A stretch of 64,000 nt of DNA from Cloacibacillus porcorum (GTDB lineage: Bacteria; Synergistota; Synergistia; Synergistales; Synergistaceae). The notes beneath the pieces are model-generated. The model had not been told where the DNA came from, did no database searches, and was given only the letters and a program-made list of their open reading frames with translations. The position numbers and the translations under genes were made by a program. Where the stretch lies: contig NZ_CP016757.1 of NCBI RefSeq assembly GCF_001701045.1, positions 2,816,219 to 2,880,218 on the forward strand, written 5' to 3'. This document shows positions 47,179-56,371 of the stretch, piece after piece (within the stretch, counting starts at the first letter, position 1; each line of letters opens with the position of its first letter).

Positions 47179-49407
47179 CTATTCACCCCCGTTGTCTCTC
47201 TTTTCAATCGCCTCGAAGATCCTTTCGCCGGTCATCGGGGCGCAGTGCGAGAATATCTGCGCGGCATGGTCTATCGCGGCGACAAAGGCCGCCGCGCCCG
47301 CGTCGCAGGGAAGCTCGCCAAGCCCCTTCGCGCCGTAGCAGCCGGCGGGACAGGGGTCCTCGAGCAGCTCCACCTTCCACTCCGGCGTATCGAGCGTCGT
47401 CGGCACCAGGTAGGCGTTCATATGCGCCGCCGTGTAACGGCCCTTCGCGTCCGTCTTCAAATCTTCGATGTGCGCCCAGCCGAAGGCCTGGAGCACGCCC
47501 CCCGTCAGCTGAGCCTTCGCCTGCATCGGGTTTATCGCGCGCCCCACCTCCGCCGCGACCGCGGCGGAAAGCGGCGTCGCCTCGTAGGTATCCATATCAA
47601 GCTCCACCTCGACGGCGTTCGCAATCCAGGCGTAGCCGTGATAGGCGTCGCCCGCGAACTTTTCTTCGTCCCAGCTCTGGCCGTCGGTGAAGATGTTATA
47701 GCCGAGCGCCTCGGCGCGGCCCTCTTTTTCCAGATATCTCTTCGCGGCTTCGACCAACGCTTTGCCGGAGAGCGGCGCACCACCGTTCTCAATCGCCTTT
47801 TTAAGGTTCTCACAGGCGTCCTGCACCGCCTTGCCCGCGTACATCGTGGTGCGCGAGGCGACGGTCGGGCCGGTGTTGGGCGTATATTTCGTATCCGGCT
47901 CCACGTACAGGACGTCTTCCAGCTCCACGCCGAGCGCCTCGGCGGCCACCATCGGCAGCACCGTCGACGCGCCCTGCCCCATCTCCGTACTGCTCGTGTA
48001 GATGCGGAAGCGTTTGCCGTCAAAGGTCATCTTCGCCGTCGTCCCCATGTTCGCCTCGCCCGCGCCCGTAAAGCCGCCTCCATGCAGGGCGAGCGAGATG
48101 CCGATACCCTTGCGGAAGCGCCCCTCGCTCTGCTGCGATAGTATCTCACGCCGCCTCCGGTAGTCGGAGAGCTCCGCCGCCTTGAGCAGCACGCCCTCGG
48201 CGTTGTTGCCCTCCCGCAGCACCTGTCCGTAGGGGAACAGATCGCCGGTCTTTATTGTATTCAGGAGGCGTATGTCGAGTGGGTCCATCTCAAGCCGTTC
48301 GGCGGCAAGGTCCATAGTGCGCTCGATCGCGAATATCGCCTGCGGCGCGCCGAAGCCGCGAAAGGCCCCGTTGGGCGGCGTGTTCGTCGCCCAGGCGCTG
48401 CTCCTTACGCGGACGTTAGGCACATAATAGCAGCCCGCCGCGTGCAGGTGTGTGCGCTGGAGGACGACGCGCGTCAGCGTCGTATAGGCCCCAGCGTCGA
48501 GTTTTATCTCCGCGTCGAGCGCCGTTATCTTACCATCCTTTGTGAGTCCCATGCGGTAGCGGCTCTTTGAGGGATGGCGCTTCGGAGATACGAGCAGATC
48601 CTCCGAACGGTCGTAGACGATTTTCACCTTTTTGCCAGATTTCCAGGCCAGCAGCGCCGCGTAGACGCCGAGTATCGATGGATAGTCCTCCTTGCCGCCA
48701 AAGGCCCCGCCGGTGGCGCTCTGGCGGACGGTGACCTTTTCGTGCGGCAGTCCAAGCGCCGCCGCGACGGCGTTCACCACGTAGAAGGGGCACTGCAGCG
48801 AACCGAGAAGCTCGATGCCGTCGCCGGCGCGCCAGGCCGCCATGCCCTGCGTCTCAAGGTACATCTGCTCCTGCAGCCCCGTCTCCCATTCTCCCTCCAC
48901 CACCACGTCGGCCTCCGCGAACCCCTTCCGCAGATCGCCGCGCTCAGTGTGATAATGGTCAATACAGTTATCCTCGCCCCAGATCAGCTCTTTGCGGGCC
49001 GCGGACTCCTCTACCGTGAATATCGGCGGCAGCGGCTCTATCTCAACAACAACGGCGGCCATCGCCCGTTTAAGGCTCTCCGCATCAGGCGCGGCGACAA
49101 GAGCCACGGCCTGCGTCGCGTAGTTTACCGCGGGAGCGGCGAGAGCCGGATAGTCACTGCGCACGATAGCGACATAGTTTTCTCCGGGGATATCCTCCGC
49201 CGTGACCAGCACCGCGCCCGTCTCCGCGAAGGCGGGAAGCGTTTCTATCTTCCGCACCACGCCGCGCGGCACCTCGGAACGGACTACGCCGCCCAGCCAG
49301 CAGCCGGGAATCTCTATGTCCTCAAGAAACTTAACCTCTCCCGCAACTTTGACGGGACCGTCAAAGCGCGGCAGAGACTTTCCGATAATCCTGAACTCTT
49401 CGCTCAT
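47179..49407 (-). CDS. Molybdenum hydroxylase large subunit (xanthine dehydrogenase family)
   Basis: About 742 residues. The first domain is the aldehyde oxidase/xanthine dehydrogenase a/b hammerhead (FRIIGKSLPRFDG). The molybdopterin regions are SATGGAFGGKEDYP, NGAFRGFGAPQ and GQGASTVLPM, and the catalytic Glu sits near the C-terminus in GAKGLGELP. It is cytoplasmic and binds molybdenum cofactor. GGGAGG stands 7 bases before ATG 49407. Its genes are divergent from ridA. The exact substrate (xanthine, hypoxanthine or nicotinate-like) cannot be told. Confidence 0.9.
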   Translation of the reverse strand: MSEEFRIIGKSLPRFDGPVKVAGEVKFLEDIEIPGCWLGGVVRSEVPRGVVRKIETLPAFAETGAVLVTAEDIPGENYVAIVRSDYPALAAPAVNYATQAVALVAAPDAESLKRAMAAVVVEIEPLPPIFTVEESAARKELIWGEDNCIDHYHTERGDLRKGFAEADVVVEGEWETGLQEQMYLETQGMAAWRAGDGIELLGSLQCPFYVVNAVAAALGLPHEKVTVRQSATGGAFGGKEDYPSILGVYAALLAWKSGKKVKIVYDRSEDLLVSPKRHPSKSRYRMGLTKDGKITALDAEIKLDAGAYTTLTRVVLQRTHLHAAGCYYVPNVRVRSSAWATNTPPNGAFRGFGAPQAIFAIERTMDLAAERLEMDPLDIRLLNTIKTGDLFPYGQVLREGNNAEGVLLKAAELSDYRRRREILSQQSEGRFRKGIGISLALHGGGFTGAGEANMGTTAKMTFDGKRFRIYTSSTEMGQGASTVLPMVAAEALGVELEDVLYVEPDTKYTPNTGPTVASRTTMYAGKAVQDACENLKKAIENGGAPLSGKALVEAAKRYLEKEGRAEALGYNIFTDGQSWDEEKFAGDAYHGYAWIANAVEVELDMDTYEATPLSAAVAAEVGRAINPMQAKAQLTGGVLQAFGWAHIEDLKTDAKGRYTAAHMNAYLVPTTLDTPEWKVELLEDPCPAGCYGAKGLGELPCDAGAAAFVAAIDHAAQIFSHCAPMTGERIFEAIEKRDNGGE

Positions 49408-49436
49408 AGGCGCCCCTCCCAACTGGATTTCTCCCC

Positions 49437-49480
49437 GTTAATATTACTCTCTTGAATGTTAATATTATACTCTCTTGGAA
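49437..49480. promoter_or_regulatory. Tandem repeat in the divergent xdh-ridA promoter region
   Basis: GTTAATATTACTCTCTTGAA (49437-49456) is followed at once by a near copy (49458-49480: GTTAATATTA, then TACTCTCTTGGAA). On the minus strand the second copy contains TATAAT, so it overlaps the likely -10 of the dehydrogenase genes. Candidate operator for an unknown regulator. Confidence 0.5.
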
Positions 49481-49659
49481 TAATTGCAAACAGGTATTGT
49501 GCTTGATTACATATCACTTTAACAGCGATTATCATATAATAACGGCAGATAAATTGCGAATAATCAAAGGTGCAATTTTTCAGGAAATGATGTAGAATAT
49601 AGTTACGCAATCAAAAAAATTTTTAGATAGTCAAACAAAATTGAAGGGAGAAAAATACA

Positions 49660-50043
49660 ATGTCAAAAGAAATCATAAGCACCCCCAACGCACCGGCGGC
49701 GATCGGACCCTATTCTCAGGCGGTAAAGGCCGGCGGATTCCTCTATCTGTCGGGACAGATCCCCCTCGATCCTCAGACGATGGCGGTCGTTCCCGGATGC
49801 GTCGCCTGCCAGGCGGAACAGGCGCTCAAGAATATGAGCGCAGTACTCGAGAGCCAGGGGCTGACAACCGACGACGTCGTCAAGACGACCGTCTTCATCA
49901 AAGACATGAATGACTTCGCGAAGGTCAACGAAGTTTACGCGAAGTATTTCGCGAAGGATGCCCCCGCGCGCTCATGCGTCGAGGTGGCCCGCCTTCCGAA
50001 AGACGTGCTGGTTGAGGTTGAGGCTATCGCTCTTTGTAAGTAA
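49660..50043 (+). CDS. ridA: RidA family enamine/imine deaminase
   Basis: A 127-residue protein with RidA hallmarks: [30 protein letters not shown] in parts, the active-site Arg in [10 protein letters not shown], and a [10 protein letters not shown] end. It hydrolyses reactive 2-aminoacrylate-type enamines produced by PLP enzymes such as serine/threonine dehydratases. AAGGGAG lies before the ATG. A serine dehydratase is encoded about 3 kb away; that enzyme is of the Fe-S type, which does not release the enamine from PLP. The gene ends at repeat copy F. Confidence 0.92.
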   Translation: MSKEIISTPNAPAAIGPYSQAVKAGGFLYLSGQIPLDPQTMAVVPGCVACQAEQALKNMSAVLESQGLTTDDVVKTTVFIKDMNDFAKVNEVYAKYFAKDAPARSCVEVARLPKDVLVEVEAIALCK

Positions 50044-50168
50044 ACGCGGAATATATGCCGCATAGGCGTCATGGGCGCATGGCAGCCAATCCCCGCCGCA
50101 CGGCAGTGCGCTTTCGGTTGGCCGCCATGCGCCCGTTTAGCCTGCGGCACATCTATCCTGCGCTTTAG
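50041..50168 (+). repeat. Stop-anchored nested palindrome, copy F
   Basis: It begins at the ridA stop codon (TAAACGCGG). It has the family's ATGACGCCTATGCGGC / GCCGCAGGCTAAAC flanks in reverse order. The inner stem is GGGCGCATGGCAGCCAA with TTGGCCGCCATGCGCCC, with an apical GCCGCACGGCAGTGCGC part. The outermost arms (TAAACGC and GCGCTTTA) are diverged from the other copies. Confidence 0.75.
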
Positions 50169-50225
50169 GCGCATTCTAAATTAAAAAACAAAACTTAAAA
50201 ATACACCATCAAGGAGGATACTGAG

Positions 50226-51554
50226 ATGCTACTTATCGGCAACGGACCTCTGATAACACGCGATCCCGACAATCCCTTTATAGCGGACGGATGTGCCGCG
50301 ATCAGCGGCACTTCGATAAATTCAGTCGGCACCACGTTGGATATGCGCGCAAAATATCCGACGGCAAAGTTCATTGACGCCAAGGGCGGCCTCATTATGC
50401 CCGGATTCATCAACAGCCATATGCACTTTTACAGCACCTTCTCCCGCGGGATGAACGTCCCCGGCGAACCGGCGCAGGACTTCTCCGGCGTGTTGGAAAA
50501 GCTCTGGTGGCGGCTCGACAAGGCGCTTACGCTGCGCGACTGTTATTACAGCGCCCTCACTGCGCTCGTTGAGGCAATAAAGTGCGGCTGCACCACCATC
50601 ATCGACCACCACGCGAGCCCGTACGCGGTGAGCGGAAGCCTCTGCGAGGTGGCAAGGGCGGCGCGCGAGGCCGGTATCCGCACCTCCACCTGTTACGAAG
50701 TCTCCGACCGCGACGGTCAGAAGATCGCCTACGAGGGGATCAAGGAGAACATCGCCTTTATGGACTGGGCCGAGCGCGAGAACGACCCGATGATCTCCGG
50801 CAAGTTCGGCCTGCACGCCTCCTTTACCCTGAGCGACTGCACCCTTGAAAAGTGCCGCGAGGCGATGGAGGGCCGCGAAAACGGCTGGCATGTGCATGTG
50901 GCGGAGGGGCCATCCGACGAGGAGGCCTGCGAGCGCGAGCACGGAAAGCGTATCGTGCGGCGCTTCCACGACTTCGGCATCACCGGCAAAAACTCGATCT
51001 TCGTCCACTGCATCCATATAGACGGCGCGGAGCGCGCGCTGCTCAAGGAGACGGGCACCGCCGTCGTACACAACCCCGAATCGAATATGGGCAACGCCGT
51101 CGGCGCGGCCTCCGTTCCACAGCTGGCGGCGGAGGGGATTACCCTCGGCCTTGGAACCGACGGCTATGTCAGCGATATGCTGCAGTCCTACAAGATGGGC
51201 AACGCCCTCTGCAAACACGCGGCGAAACATCCCAACGCAGGCTGGGGAGAACTTCCGGCGATGCTCTTTGAGAATAACGCCTTAATCGCGGAGCGCGCCT
51301 TCCCCGTAAAGCTCGGCATGTTAAAGGACGGCTACGCCGCCGACGTTATCGTGCTCGACTACAACGCGCCGACCGCGCTCTCCGATAAAAATATCAACGG
51401 GCATCTGCTCTTTGGCGCTTCGGCGCGCAGCGTCGTCACTACAATCGCCAACGGCAGGATACTCATGAAGGACCGAAAGCTCACCGAGCTCGACGCGGAG
51501 GAGATCTTCGCCAAGGCGCGCGAACACGCGGCCGAGGTCTGGAAAAAAATCTAG
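50226..51554 (+). CDS. ssnA: SsnA-like aminohydrolase (amidohydrolase superfamily)
   Basis: A 442-residue TIM-barrel metal-dependent deaminase matching the putative aminohydrolase SsnA. Metal ligands: HMH in INSHMHFYSTFSRG, His in VHVAEG, His in FVHCIHI and Asp in LGTDGY. SsnA genes in E. coli and gut anaerobes sit in the purine/uric-acid degradation cluster with xdh and hydantoinase genes, as here. The physiological substrate is not established. AGGAGG is 6-7 bases before the ATG. A terminator follows. Confidence 0.85.
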   Translation: MLLIGNGPLITRDPDNPFIADGCAAISGTSINSVGTTLDMRAKYPTAKFIDAKGGLIMPGFINSHMHFYSTFSRGMNVPGEPAQDFSGVLEKLWWRLDKALTLRDCYYSALTALVEAIKCGCTTIIDHHASPYAVSGSLCEVARAAREAGIRTSTCYEVSDRDGQKIAYEGIKENIAFMDWAERENDPMISGKFGLHASFTLSDCTLEKCREAMEGRENGWHVHVAEGPSDEEACEREHGKRIVRRFHDFGITGKNSIFVHCIHIDGAERALLKETGTAVVHNPESNMGNAVGAASVPQLAAEGITLGLGTDGYVSDMLQSYKMGNALCKHAAKHPNAGWGELPAMLFENNALIAERAFPVKLGMLKDGYAADVIVLDYNAPTALSDKNINGHLLFGASARSVVTTIANGRILMKDRKLTELDAEEIFAKAREHAAEVWKKI

Positions 51555-51570
51555 GCGCACAAAGACTGTA

Positions 51571-51600
51571 AAAGGGACGGCCGCTTGGCCGCCCCTTTTT
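51571..51600 (+). terminator. Terminator after the SsnA-like gene
   Basis: AAAGGGACGGCC pairs with GGCCGCCCCTTT (one mismatch) around a short loop and is followed by TTTTT. Confidence 0.88.
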
Positions 51601-51628
51601 CTTTTCCTCTATTTCGCCAGGCATACGG

Positions 51629-52996
51629 CTATTCGCCGGATAACTCTCTCCTGACCAGTCTGCCGCATGGTTCGTCGGATGTCAGCTCCCCCTCTTTAAG
51701 CAGACGGCGGCCGCGCAGCCAGAGGTCGGTCACACAGCCGTTGACGGTCACACCTTCGTAGGGGGTATAGTCTACTCTCTGATGCAGCGATTCGGCAGAG
51801 ATTTTTTTGCTCATCGCGGGATCGATAAGTATCAGGTCCGCGTCGGCCCCCTCCGCTATCCGTCCCTTGTCCCGCAGCCCGAGGATGCCGGCGGGATTTG
51901 TCGCGGTCACGGCGACGAAGCGCTCCAGCGAAAGGCGGTTCTTCATAACGCCCTCGGAGAAGAGCAGCTCCATGCGCGTCTCTATTCCCGGGATGCCGCC
52001 GGGGCTCTTAAAGACATTTTCCGCGCCCAGCCGCACCTTGTCGGCGCGGCTGAACGAGCAGTGGTCGGTGCCAACCGTATCGATATCGCCCTGCGCGAGA
52101 GCGCGCCAGAGGCGGTTGCAGTCTCCCTGTTTCCGCAGCGGCGGCGCCATCACGTAGTCGAGGCCGTTCTCCCTCTTATAGCGCTCTTCCGTAAGCGTAA
52201 GATACTGCGGGCAGGTCTCCGCATAGACCCGCTGTCCCGCGCGGCGGGCCAGGATAACCTCCTCGAGCGCCTCCTTCGTCGACAGGTGGACGATATAGGC
52301 GGCCACGCCCGCGGCCCGCGAGAGGGCGAGGATGCGCCTCACCGCCTCCGCCTCGCAATAACCGGGGCGGCTCTTGGGCCAAAGACTAGCCGCCGCCGGC
52401 AGCTCCCTCTGGTATTCGGCCGCGAGGCCGTTCGTGATCGCGTCGTTCTCGCAGTGATAAAAGAGCAGTCCTCCGGCCTCTTTCATCCCGAGCATCAGCG
52501 GAAAGATCTCTTCGTCCGTAAGACGTCCGGCGTAGGTGGTATAGACCTTGCCGGTCGGGAAGCCGCGCGATACGATCTCCGGCAGCTCCCGCGCGATATC
52601 ACCGTCATAGCGCTGGAAGACGAGGTGAACGCCGAAATCCGTATAGGAGCGCCCCTCACCCTCGGCGACGGTCAGTTCGACTGCCCTTGCGAGCGGCTCG
52701 CCGTCGGCGGTAAAACCGGGATGCTCAACGATGGAGGTCGTGCCTCCAAAGACAGCCGCGCGCGTCGCCGCCGCGAAGCCGTCGGATACCTTGCTGCCGC
52801 CGGCCTGCAGAATCACGTGCGTGTGCGGGTCGACGCCGCCGGGAAGCAGGTAACAGCCCGAGGCATCCACCACTTCGGCGCCGCCGCAGTGGAGCGAGCC
52901 GCCAACCGCGGCGATCTTCTCGCCATCGATGAGCAGGTCGCCGCGGAAAGAGCGCTCCGCCGTCCCGATTATTCCATTCTTTATCAATATTGCCAT
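51629..52996 (-). CDS. Dihydropyrimidinase/hydantoinase family amidohydrolase
   Basis: A 455-residue amidohydrolase. The first metal motif is DPHTHV (in GVDPHTHVILQ), the carbamylated Lys is in the GKVYTTYAG region, metal His residues follow in YHCEND and YIVHLSTKEA, and a catalytic Asp in GTDHCSFSR. It opens cyclic amide rings of dihydropyrimidines or hydantoins. It is third in the minus-strand operon after both serine dehydratase subunits; GGAGG precedes the ATG and the gap is only 4 bases. The gene name hyuA or hydA would fit but subtype is unproven. Confidence 0.85.
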   Translation of the reverse strand: MAILIKNGIIGTAERSFRGDLLIDGEKIAAVGGSLHCGGAEVVDASGCYLLPGGVDPHTHVILQAGGSKVSDGFAAATRAAVFGGTTSIVEHPGFTADGEPLARAVELTVAEGEGRSYTDFGVHLVFQRYDGDIARELPEIVSRGFPTGKVYTTYAGRLTDEEIFPLMLGMKEAGGLLFYHCENDAITNGLAAEYQRELPAAASLWPKSRPGYCEAEAVRRILALSRAAGVAAYIVHLSTKEALEEVILARRAGQRVYAETCPQYLTLTEERYKRENGLDYVMAPPLRKQGDCNRLWRALAQGDIDTVGTDHCSFSRADKVRLGAENVFKSPGGIPGIETRMELLFSEGVMKNRLSLERFVAVTATNPAGILGLRDKGRIAEGADADLILIDPAMSKKISAESLHQRVDYTPYEGVTVNGCVTDLWLRGRRLLKEGELTSDEPCGRLVRRELSGE

Positions 52997-53000
52997 AATA

Positions 53001-53876
53001 TCAGCCTCCGATCCTCTCCTGTCCGGCTTTCATGAGCTCTACAGCCGTCGGTGTCACGGCAAGCCCGCCCTGCGAAGTTTCGCGAAGCGCCGGCGCCATC
53101 ATCCGCCCTATCTGCCCCATCGAATCGATAACTTCGTCAAGCGGTATCACCGACTCTATCCCCGCAAGCGCCATATCGGCGCAGAGCGTACCGTTGGCTA
53201 CAAGGATGCCGTTGCGTTTTATGCAGGGACATTCCACCAGGCCGCCTACGGGGTCGCAGGCCAGGCCGAGCACAGATTTGAAGGTCATCGCCGCGGCGTG
53301 GGCGCTCATCGCCGGCGTTCCGCCCTGTAAAAAGGCAAGCGCCGCGGAGCCCATCGCGGCGGCCGCGCCGCACTCCGCCTGGCAGCCGCCGTCGGCTCCC
53401 GCGAGGGTCGCGCGGAAGGCCGTCACCTCGCCCACCGCTCCCGCGGTTATCAGAGCGTCGATAAGCAGCGCCTCGGTATCCCTGCCCTCGCCGCAGAAAA
53501 ATTCCCAGGCAAAGAGCATGCCGGGAATTATCCCGCAGCTGCCGGCGGTCGGCGCCGCGACGATGCGCCCCATCGTCGCGTTGTACGAGGCCACCTCCAT
53601 TGCGGTCGCGGAGGCGGCGAGGATAAAATCACCGGACATCGCGCCTTGATAGGAGCGCAGCTTCGGCCCCATCGAAGGCTCTATACGGCATGGCACAGTA
53701 TTCGCGCAGGCCTCACGGACGCTGCGGCGCATATCGGCAAGGCGTTCCGCCATTCTGCCCCTTATCTCCTCCGCGGGGACCCCGGTCTCCGCCGCGTCTA
53801 GGATAAGGACCGCCTCCGGAAAGGCGATCTTTCTATCATCGGCAAGCCTGACTATCTTTTCAACGGCCTTGAGCAT
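53001..53876 (-). CDS. sdaAA: L-serine dehydratase, iron-sulfur type, alpha subunit
   Basis: A 291-residue subunit with the family signatures AAPTAGSCGIIPG, GGCQAECGAA and CDPVGGLVECPC, which hold the Cys ligands of the oxygen-sensitive [4Fe-4S] cluster. With the beta subunit it converts L-serine to pyruvate and ammonia without PLP. Its ATG immediately follows the TAA of the beta gene. It is cytoplasmic and consistent with an amino-acid-fermenting lifestyle. Confidence 0.93.
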   Translation of the reverse strand: MLKAVEKIVRLADDRKIAFPEAVLILDAAETGVPAEEIRGRMAERLADMRRSVREACANTVPCRIEPSMGPKLRSYQGAMSGDFILAASATAMEVASYNATMGRIVAAPTAGSCGIIPGMLFAWEFFCGEGRDTEALLIDALITAGAVGEVTAFRATLAGADGGCQAECGAAAAMGSAALAFLQGGTPAMSAHAAAMTFKSVLGLACDPVGGLVECPCIKRNGILVANGTLCADMALAGIESVIPLDEVIDSMGQIGRMMAPALRETSQGGLAVTPTAVELMKAGQERIGG

Positions 53877-54542
53877 TTAGTCTTCCCCCTCTATTCCGAT
53901 CACACGGACTATCCCGGGATGGAGATTTTTTATCACTTCGGTATCCGCGTGTTCTTCGGCGGAATCAAGCTCGATGACCATCGTCGCGAGGCCGCCGCGC
54001 GTATCGCGGTGGAGCTTCATCGTCGCGATATTGACATTATGGGCCGAGAGGTACGAGGTCACCGCGCTGACAACGCCCTGCACGTCGCGGTTCATTATGA
54101 TGACTGCCGGCAGAGTGCAGGAGATGTCCACCTGAAAGCCGTCAAGCTTGTGGAGGATGACCGCGCCGCCGCCGATGGAATAGCCGACAGCCTCCATCGT
54201 TCGCCCGTCATCGCCGCTGACGACGACGCGCACGGAGTTGGGATGCGCCCCCGCCACCTCCTCCGTATAGAAATGGAACTCCATCCCCGCGGCGCGCGCC
54301 AGTTCAAGCGCGTCCCTGATGGAGGGATCGTCCTGCGACATCCCCATAAGCCCCGCAATCAGCGCTTTATCCGTCCCGTGTCCCGCGCCGGTACTCGCGA
54401 AGCTGCCGCGCATATATAGATCCGCCCTCTTCACTTCGCCGCCCCAGCACATGCGTACGATACGGCCTATGTGCGCCGCGCCTGCTGTATGGCTCGAAGA
54501 GGGGCCGGTCATCACCGGGCCGATTATCTCCCAAACGGGCAT
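53877..54542 (-). CDS. sdaAB: L-serine dehydratase, iron-sulfur type, beta subunit
   Basis: A 221-residue subunit. The N-terminal part has IIGPVMTGPSSSHTAGAAHIG, and the C-terminal part has an ACT domain (about 150-221: SYLSAHNVNIATMKLHRD). It partners the alpha subunit to deaminate serine. It is first in the sdaAB-sdaAA-hydantoinase operon, with GAGGTG before the ATG. The upstream gap is shared with the divergent hydrogenase gene. Confidence 0.92.
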   Translation of the reverse strand: MPVWEIIGPVMTGPSSSHTAGAAHIGRIVRMCWGGEVKRADLYMRGSFASTGAGHGTDKALIAGLMGMSQDDPSIRDALELARAAGMEFHFYTEEVAGAHPNSVRVVVSGDDGRTMEAVGYSIGGGAVILHKLDGFQVDISCTLPAVIIMNRDVQGVVSAVTSYLSAHNVNIATMKLHRDTRGGLATMVIELDSAEEHADTEVIKNLHPGIVRVIGIEGED

Positions 54543-54852
54543 ATCATCACCTCAGTTTTTTTATCTTGCTGCTTCGATTATCTTATATTATGGAGCCCTA
54601 ATTGACAAACGAAATGCCAGCCCGCACCGGGCAAACGCATAAAAAAGTCAGACTCCGCAGCCCGTGCCGCCTGGCAACATCATTTTTAGCGCGTTTGTCC
54701 TCTCTGCCGACGGATTTTGATTATACTTTTGTTCACAAACTAATAATTCTATAAATTTTCGCTGTTTTGTATCTTCTGAAAAAATTTACATACTGTCATA
54801 GCGGCGCAAATTAGTGTATAGTCTCTCGCATAACCGTTAGGGAGATGGAGAG
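54543..54852. other. Divergent gap between serine dehydratase and hydrogenase genes
   Basis: An AT-rich gap of 310 bases. Before the hydrogenase start there is TGTCAT, 17 bases, then TATAGT, a possible promoter. A GGAG run lies just before the start codon. No gene is seen. Confidence 0.45.
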
Positions 54853-56337
54853 ATGCTTTTAAATCATCTGATAAATGTGAAGCGCTGGGTAATAAGGAGC
54901 ATTGCGGGGGCGTATCTGCACAGCAGAGAGATACCGGGCGGCAGCTACGCGCAGGACAGCGACTTCCGGCAGAGCGTGAAGAGGCTGCCCTTTGTGCATA
55001 TTCCGCCCGGCTCCGCCGCGAGATACCGCTGTTGCGTCTATAAAGAGCGCGCGATTGTCCGCCTGCGCGTCCTCGCCGGACTGGGTTTCAGCGTGGAATC
55101 CGACGACGAGATGACCTCTCTGCTTGAGTACGCCGACCGGGCGCTCAAACGAAATCAGATCGAGGGACCGGCCCTTACTATCATAGATATCGCCTGCAAG
55201 GGCTGCGTCAACGCCCGCTATTATGTCACGGAGCTCTGCCAGGGCTGCCTCGCGCGCCCATGCGAGAGCGTCTGCCCCTTCGGAGCCATCCACGTGGAGG
55301 ACGGCCATTCGCGGATAGACAAAGCGAAATGCAGGAACTGCGGCCGCTGCAAAGAGGTCTGCCCCTACCACGCGATCGCCAAAATCGCCGTCCCCTGCGA
55401 GGAGAGCTGCCCCACGAACGCGATACAGAAGGACGAAAACGGCGTCGCCTCCATCGACCACGCGAAATGTATCAGCTGCGGCTGCTGCGTCGCCGCCTGT
55501 CCCTTCGGCGCCGTGCTGGAGCGCAGCCAGATCGTGGATATCGTGCGCGCCCTCGACAGCCGCAAGCAGATATACGCGCTGGTGGCGCCCGCGATCGCTG
55601 GACAGTTTGAGGCGAGCTTCGGACAGCTCGTCACCGCGATAAGGGAGCTAGGCTTCTCGGACGTTGTGGAGGTGGCCTTAGGCGCCGACAAGACCGCCGT
55701 CGACGAGGCGGAGGAGCTGCGCGAGCGCATGGAACATGAGCGCCCCTTCATGACGACCTCCTGCTGCCCCGCCTATATACAGGCGGCGCGCCGCCATATG
55801 CCGGAGCTTACGCCGCATATATCGGACACTCCGACCCCCATGCACTTCACCGCCGAGATGATGAAGACGAAGAATCCCCGTAATATAAACGTCTTTATCG
55901 GCCCCTGCGTCGCGAAACGCAAGGAGGCGATGGAGGATTCCTGCGTTGACTACGTGATGACCTTCGAGGAGCTCGAGGCCCTCTTTGAGGCGGCGGGGAT
56001 AACCCCCTCAAAGTGCGAGGCGGCGGAGCTTAAAAAGAACGCCTCCGCCCAGGGGCGCGGCTTCGCGATCAGCGGCGGCGTCGCTTCGGCGGTCAAACAC
56101 GCGCTCGGGGATGACGCCGGGGTCCGCACCGCCTGCATAAACGGCCTCAGCAAAGCGGCGATGGCCCAGCTGAAGGCCTATGCGAAAAACGGCGCGCCCT
56201 TTGACCTCATCGAGGTGATGACCTGTCCCGGCGGCTGCATAAGCGGCGCGGGCGTGGCAATGCGCGACAAGAAGGCCAAAGAGGGCGTGGAAAAGTTCGT
56301 AAAAGAGAGCGAGCCGCTTGAGATCGCGAAAGAATAG
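54853..56337 (+). CDS. [FeFe] hydrogenase, group-B type monomeric
   Basis: A 494-residue protein. N-terminal ~100 residues have no known domain. Ferredoxin-type clusters follow: CKGCVNARYYVTELCQGC, CESVCPFGA, CRNCGRCKEVCPYHA and CISCGCCVAACPFGA. The H-cluster motifs are L1 TTSCCPAY (about 302), L2 GPCVAKRKE (about 350) and L3 MTCPGGCISGAG (about 456). L2 has the VAKRKE form typical of group B. It is soluble and lacks the HoxEF-type partners, so a ferredoxin is the likely partner. No maturation genes are adjacent. Directly followed by a terminator. Confidence 0.88.
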   Translation: MLLNHLINVKRWVIRSIAGAYLHSREIPGGSYAQDSDFRQSVKRLPFVHIPPGSAARYRCCVYKERAIVRLRVLAGLGFSVESDDEMTSLLEYADRALKRNQIEGPALTIIDIACKGCVNARYYVTELCQGCLARPCESVCPFGAIHVEDGHSRIDKAKCRNCGRCKEVCPYHAIAKIAVPCEESCPTNAIQKDENGVASIDHAKCISCGCCVAACPFGAVLERSQIVDIVRALDSRKQIYALVAPAIAGQFEASFGQLVTAIRELGFSDVVEVALGADKTAVDEAEELRERMEHERPFMTTSCCPAYIQAARRHMPELTPHISDTPTPMHFTAEMMKTKNPRNINVFIGPCVAKRKEAMEDSCVDYVMTFEELEALFEAAGITPSKCEAAELKKNASAQGRGFAISGGVASAVKHALGDDAGVRTACINGLSKAAMAQLKAYAKNGAPFDLIEVMTCPGGCISGAGVAMRDKKAKEGVEKFVKESEPLEIAKE

Positions 56338-56371
56338 TAAATGTTTCGTCAATAACCGCTAATAAAAAACG

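Noticed and set aside
47137-49455. Long plus-strand frames opposite the molybdenum hydroxylase genes
   Set aside because: Antisense shadows of clear xanthine-dehydrogenase-type genes; no start signals or motifs.
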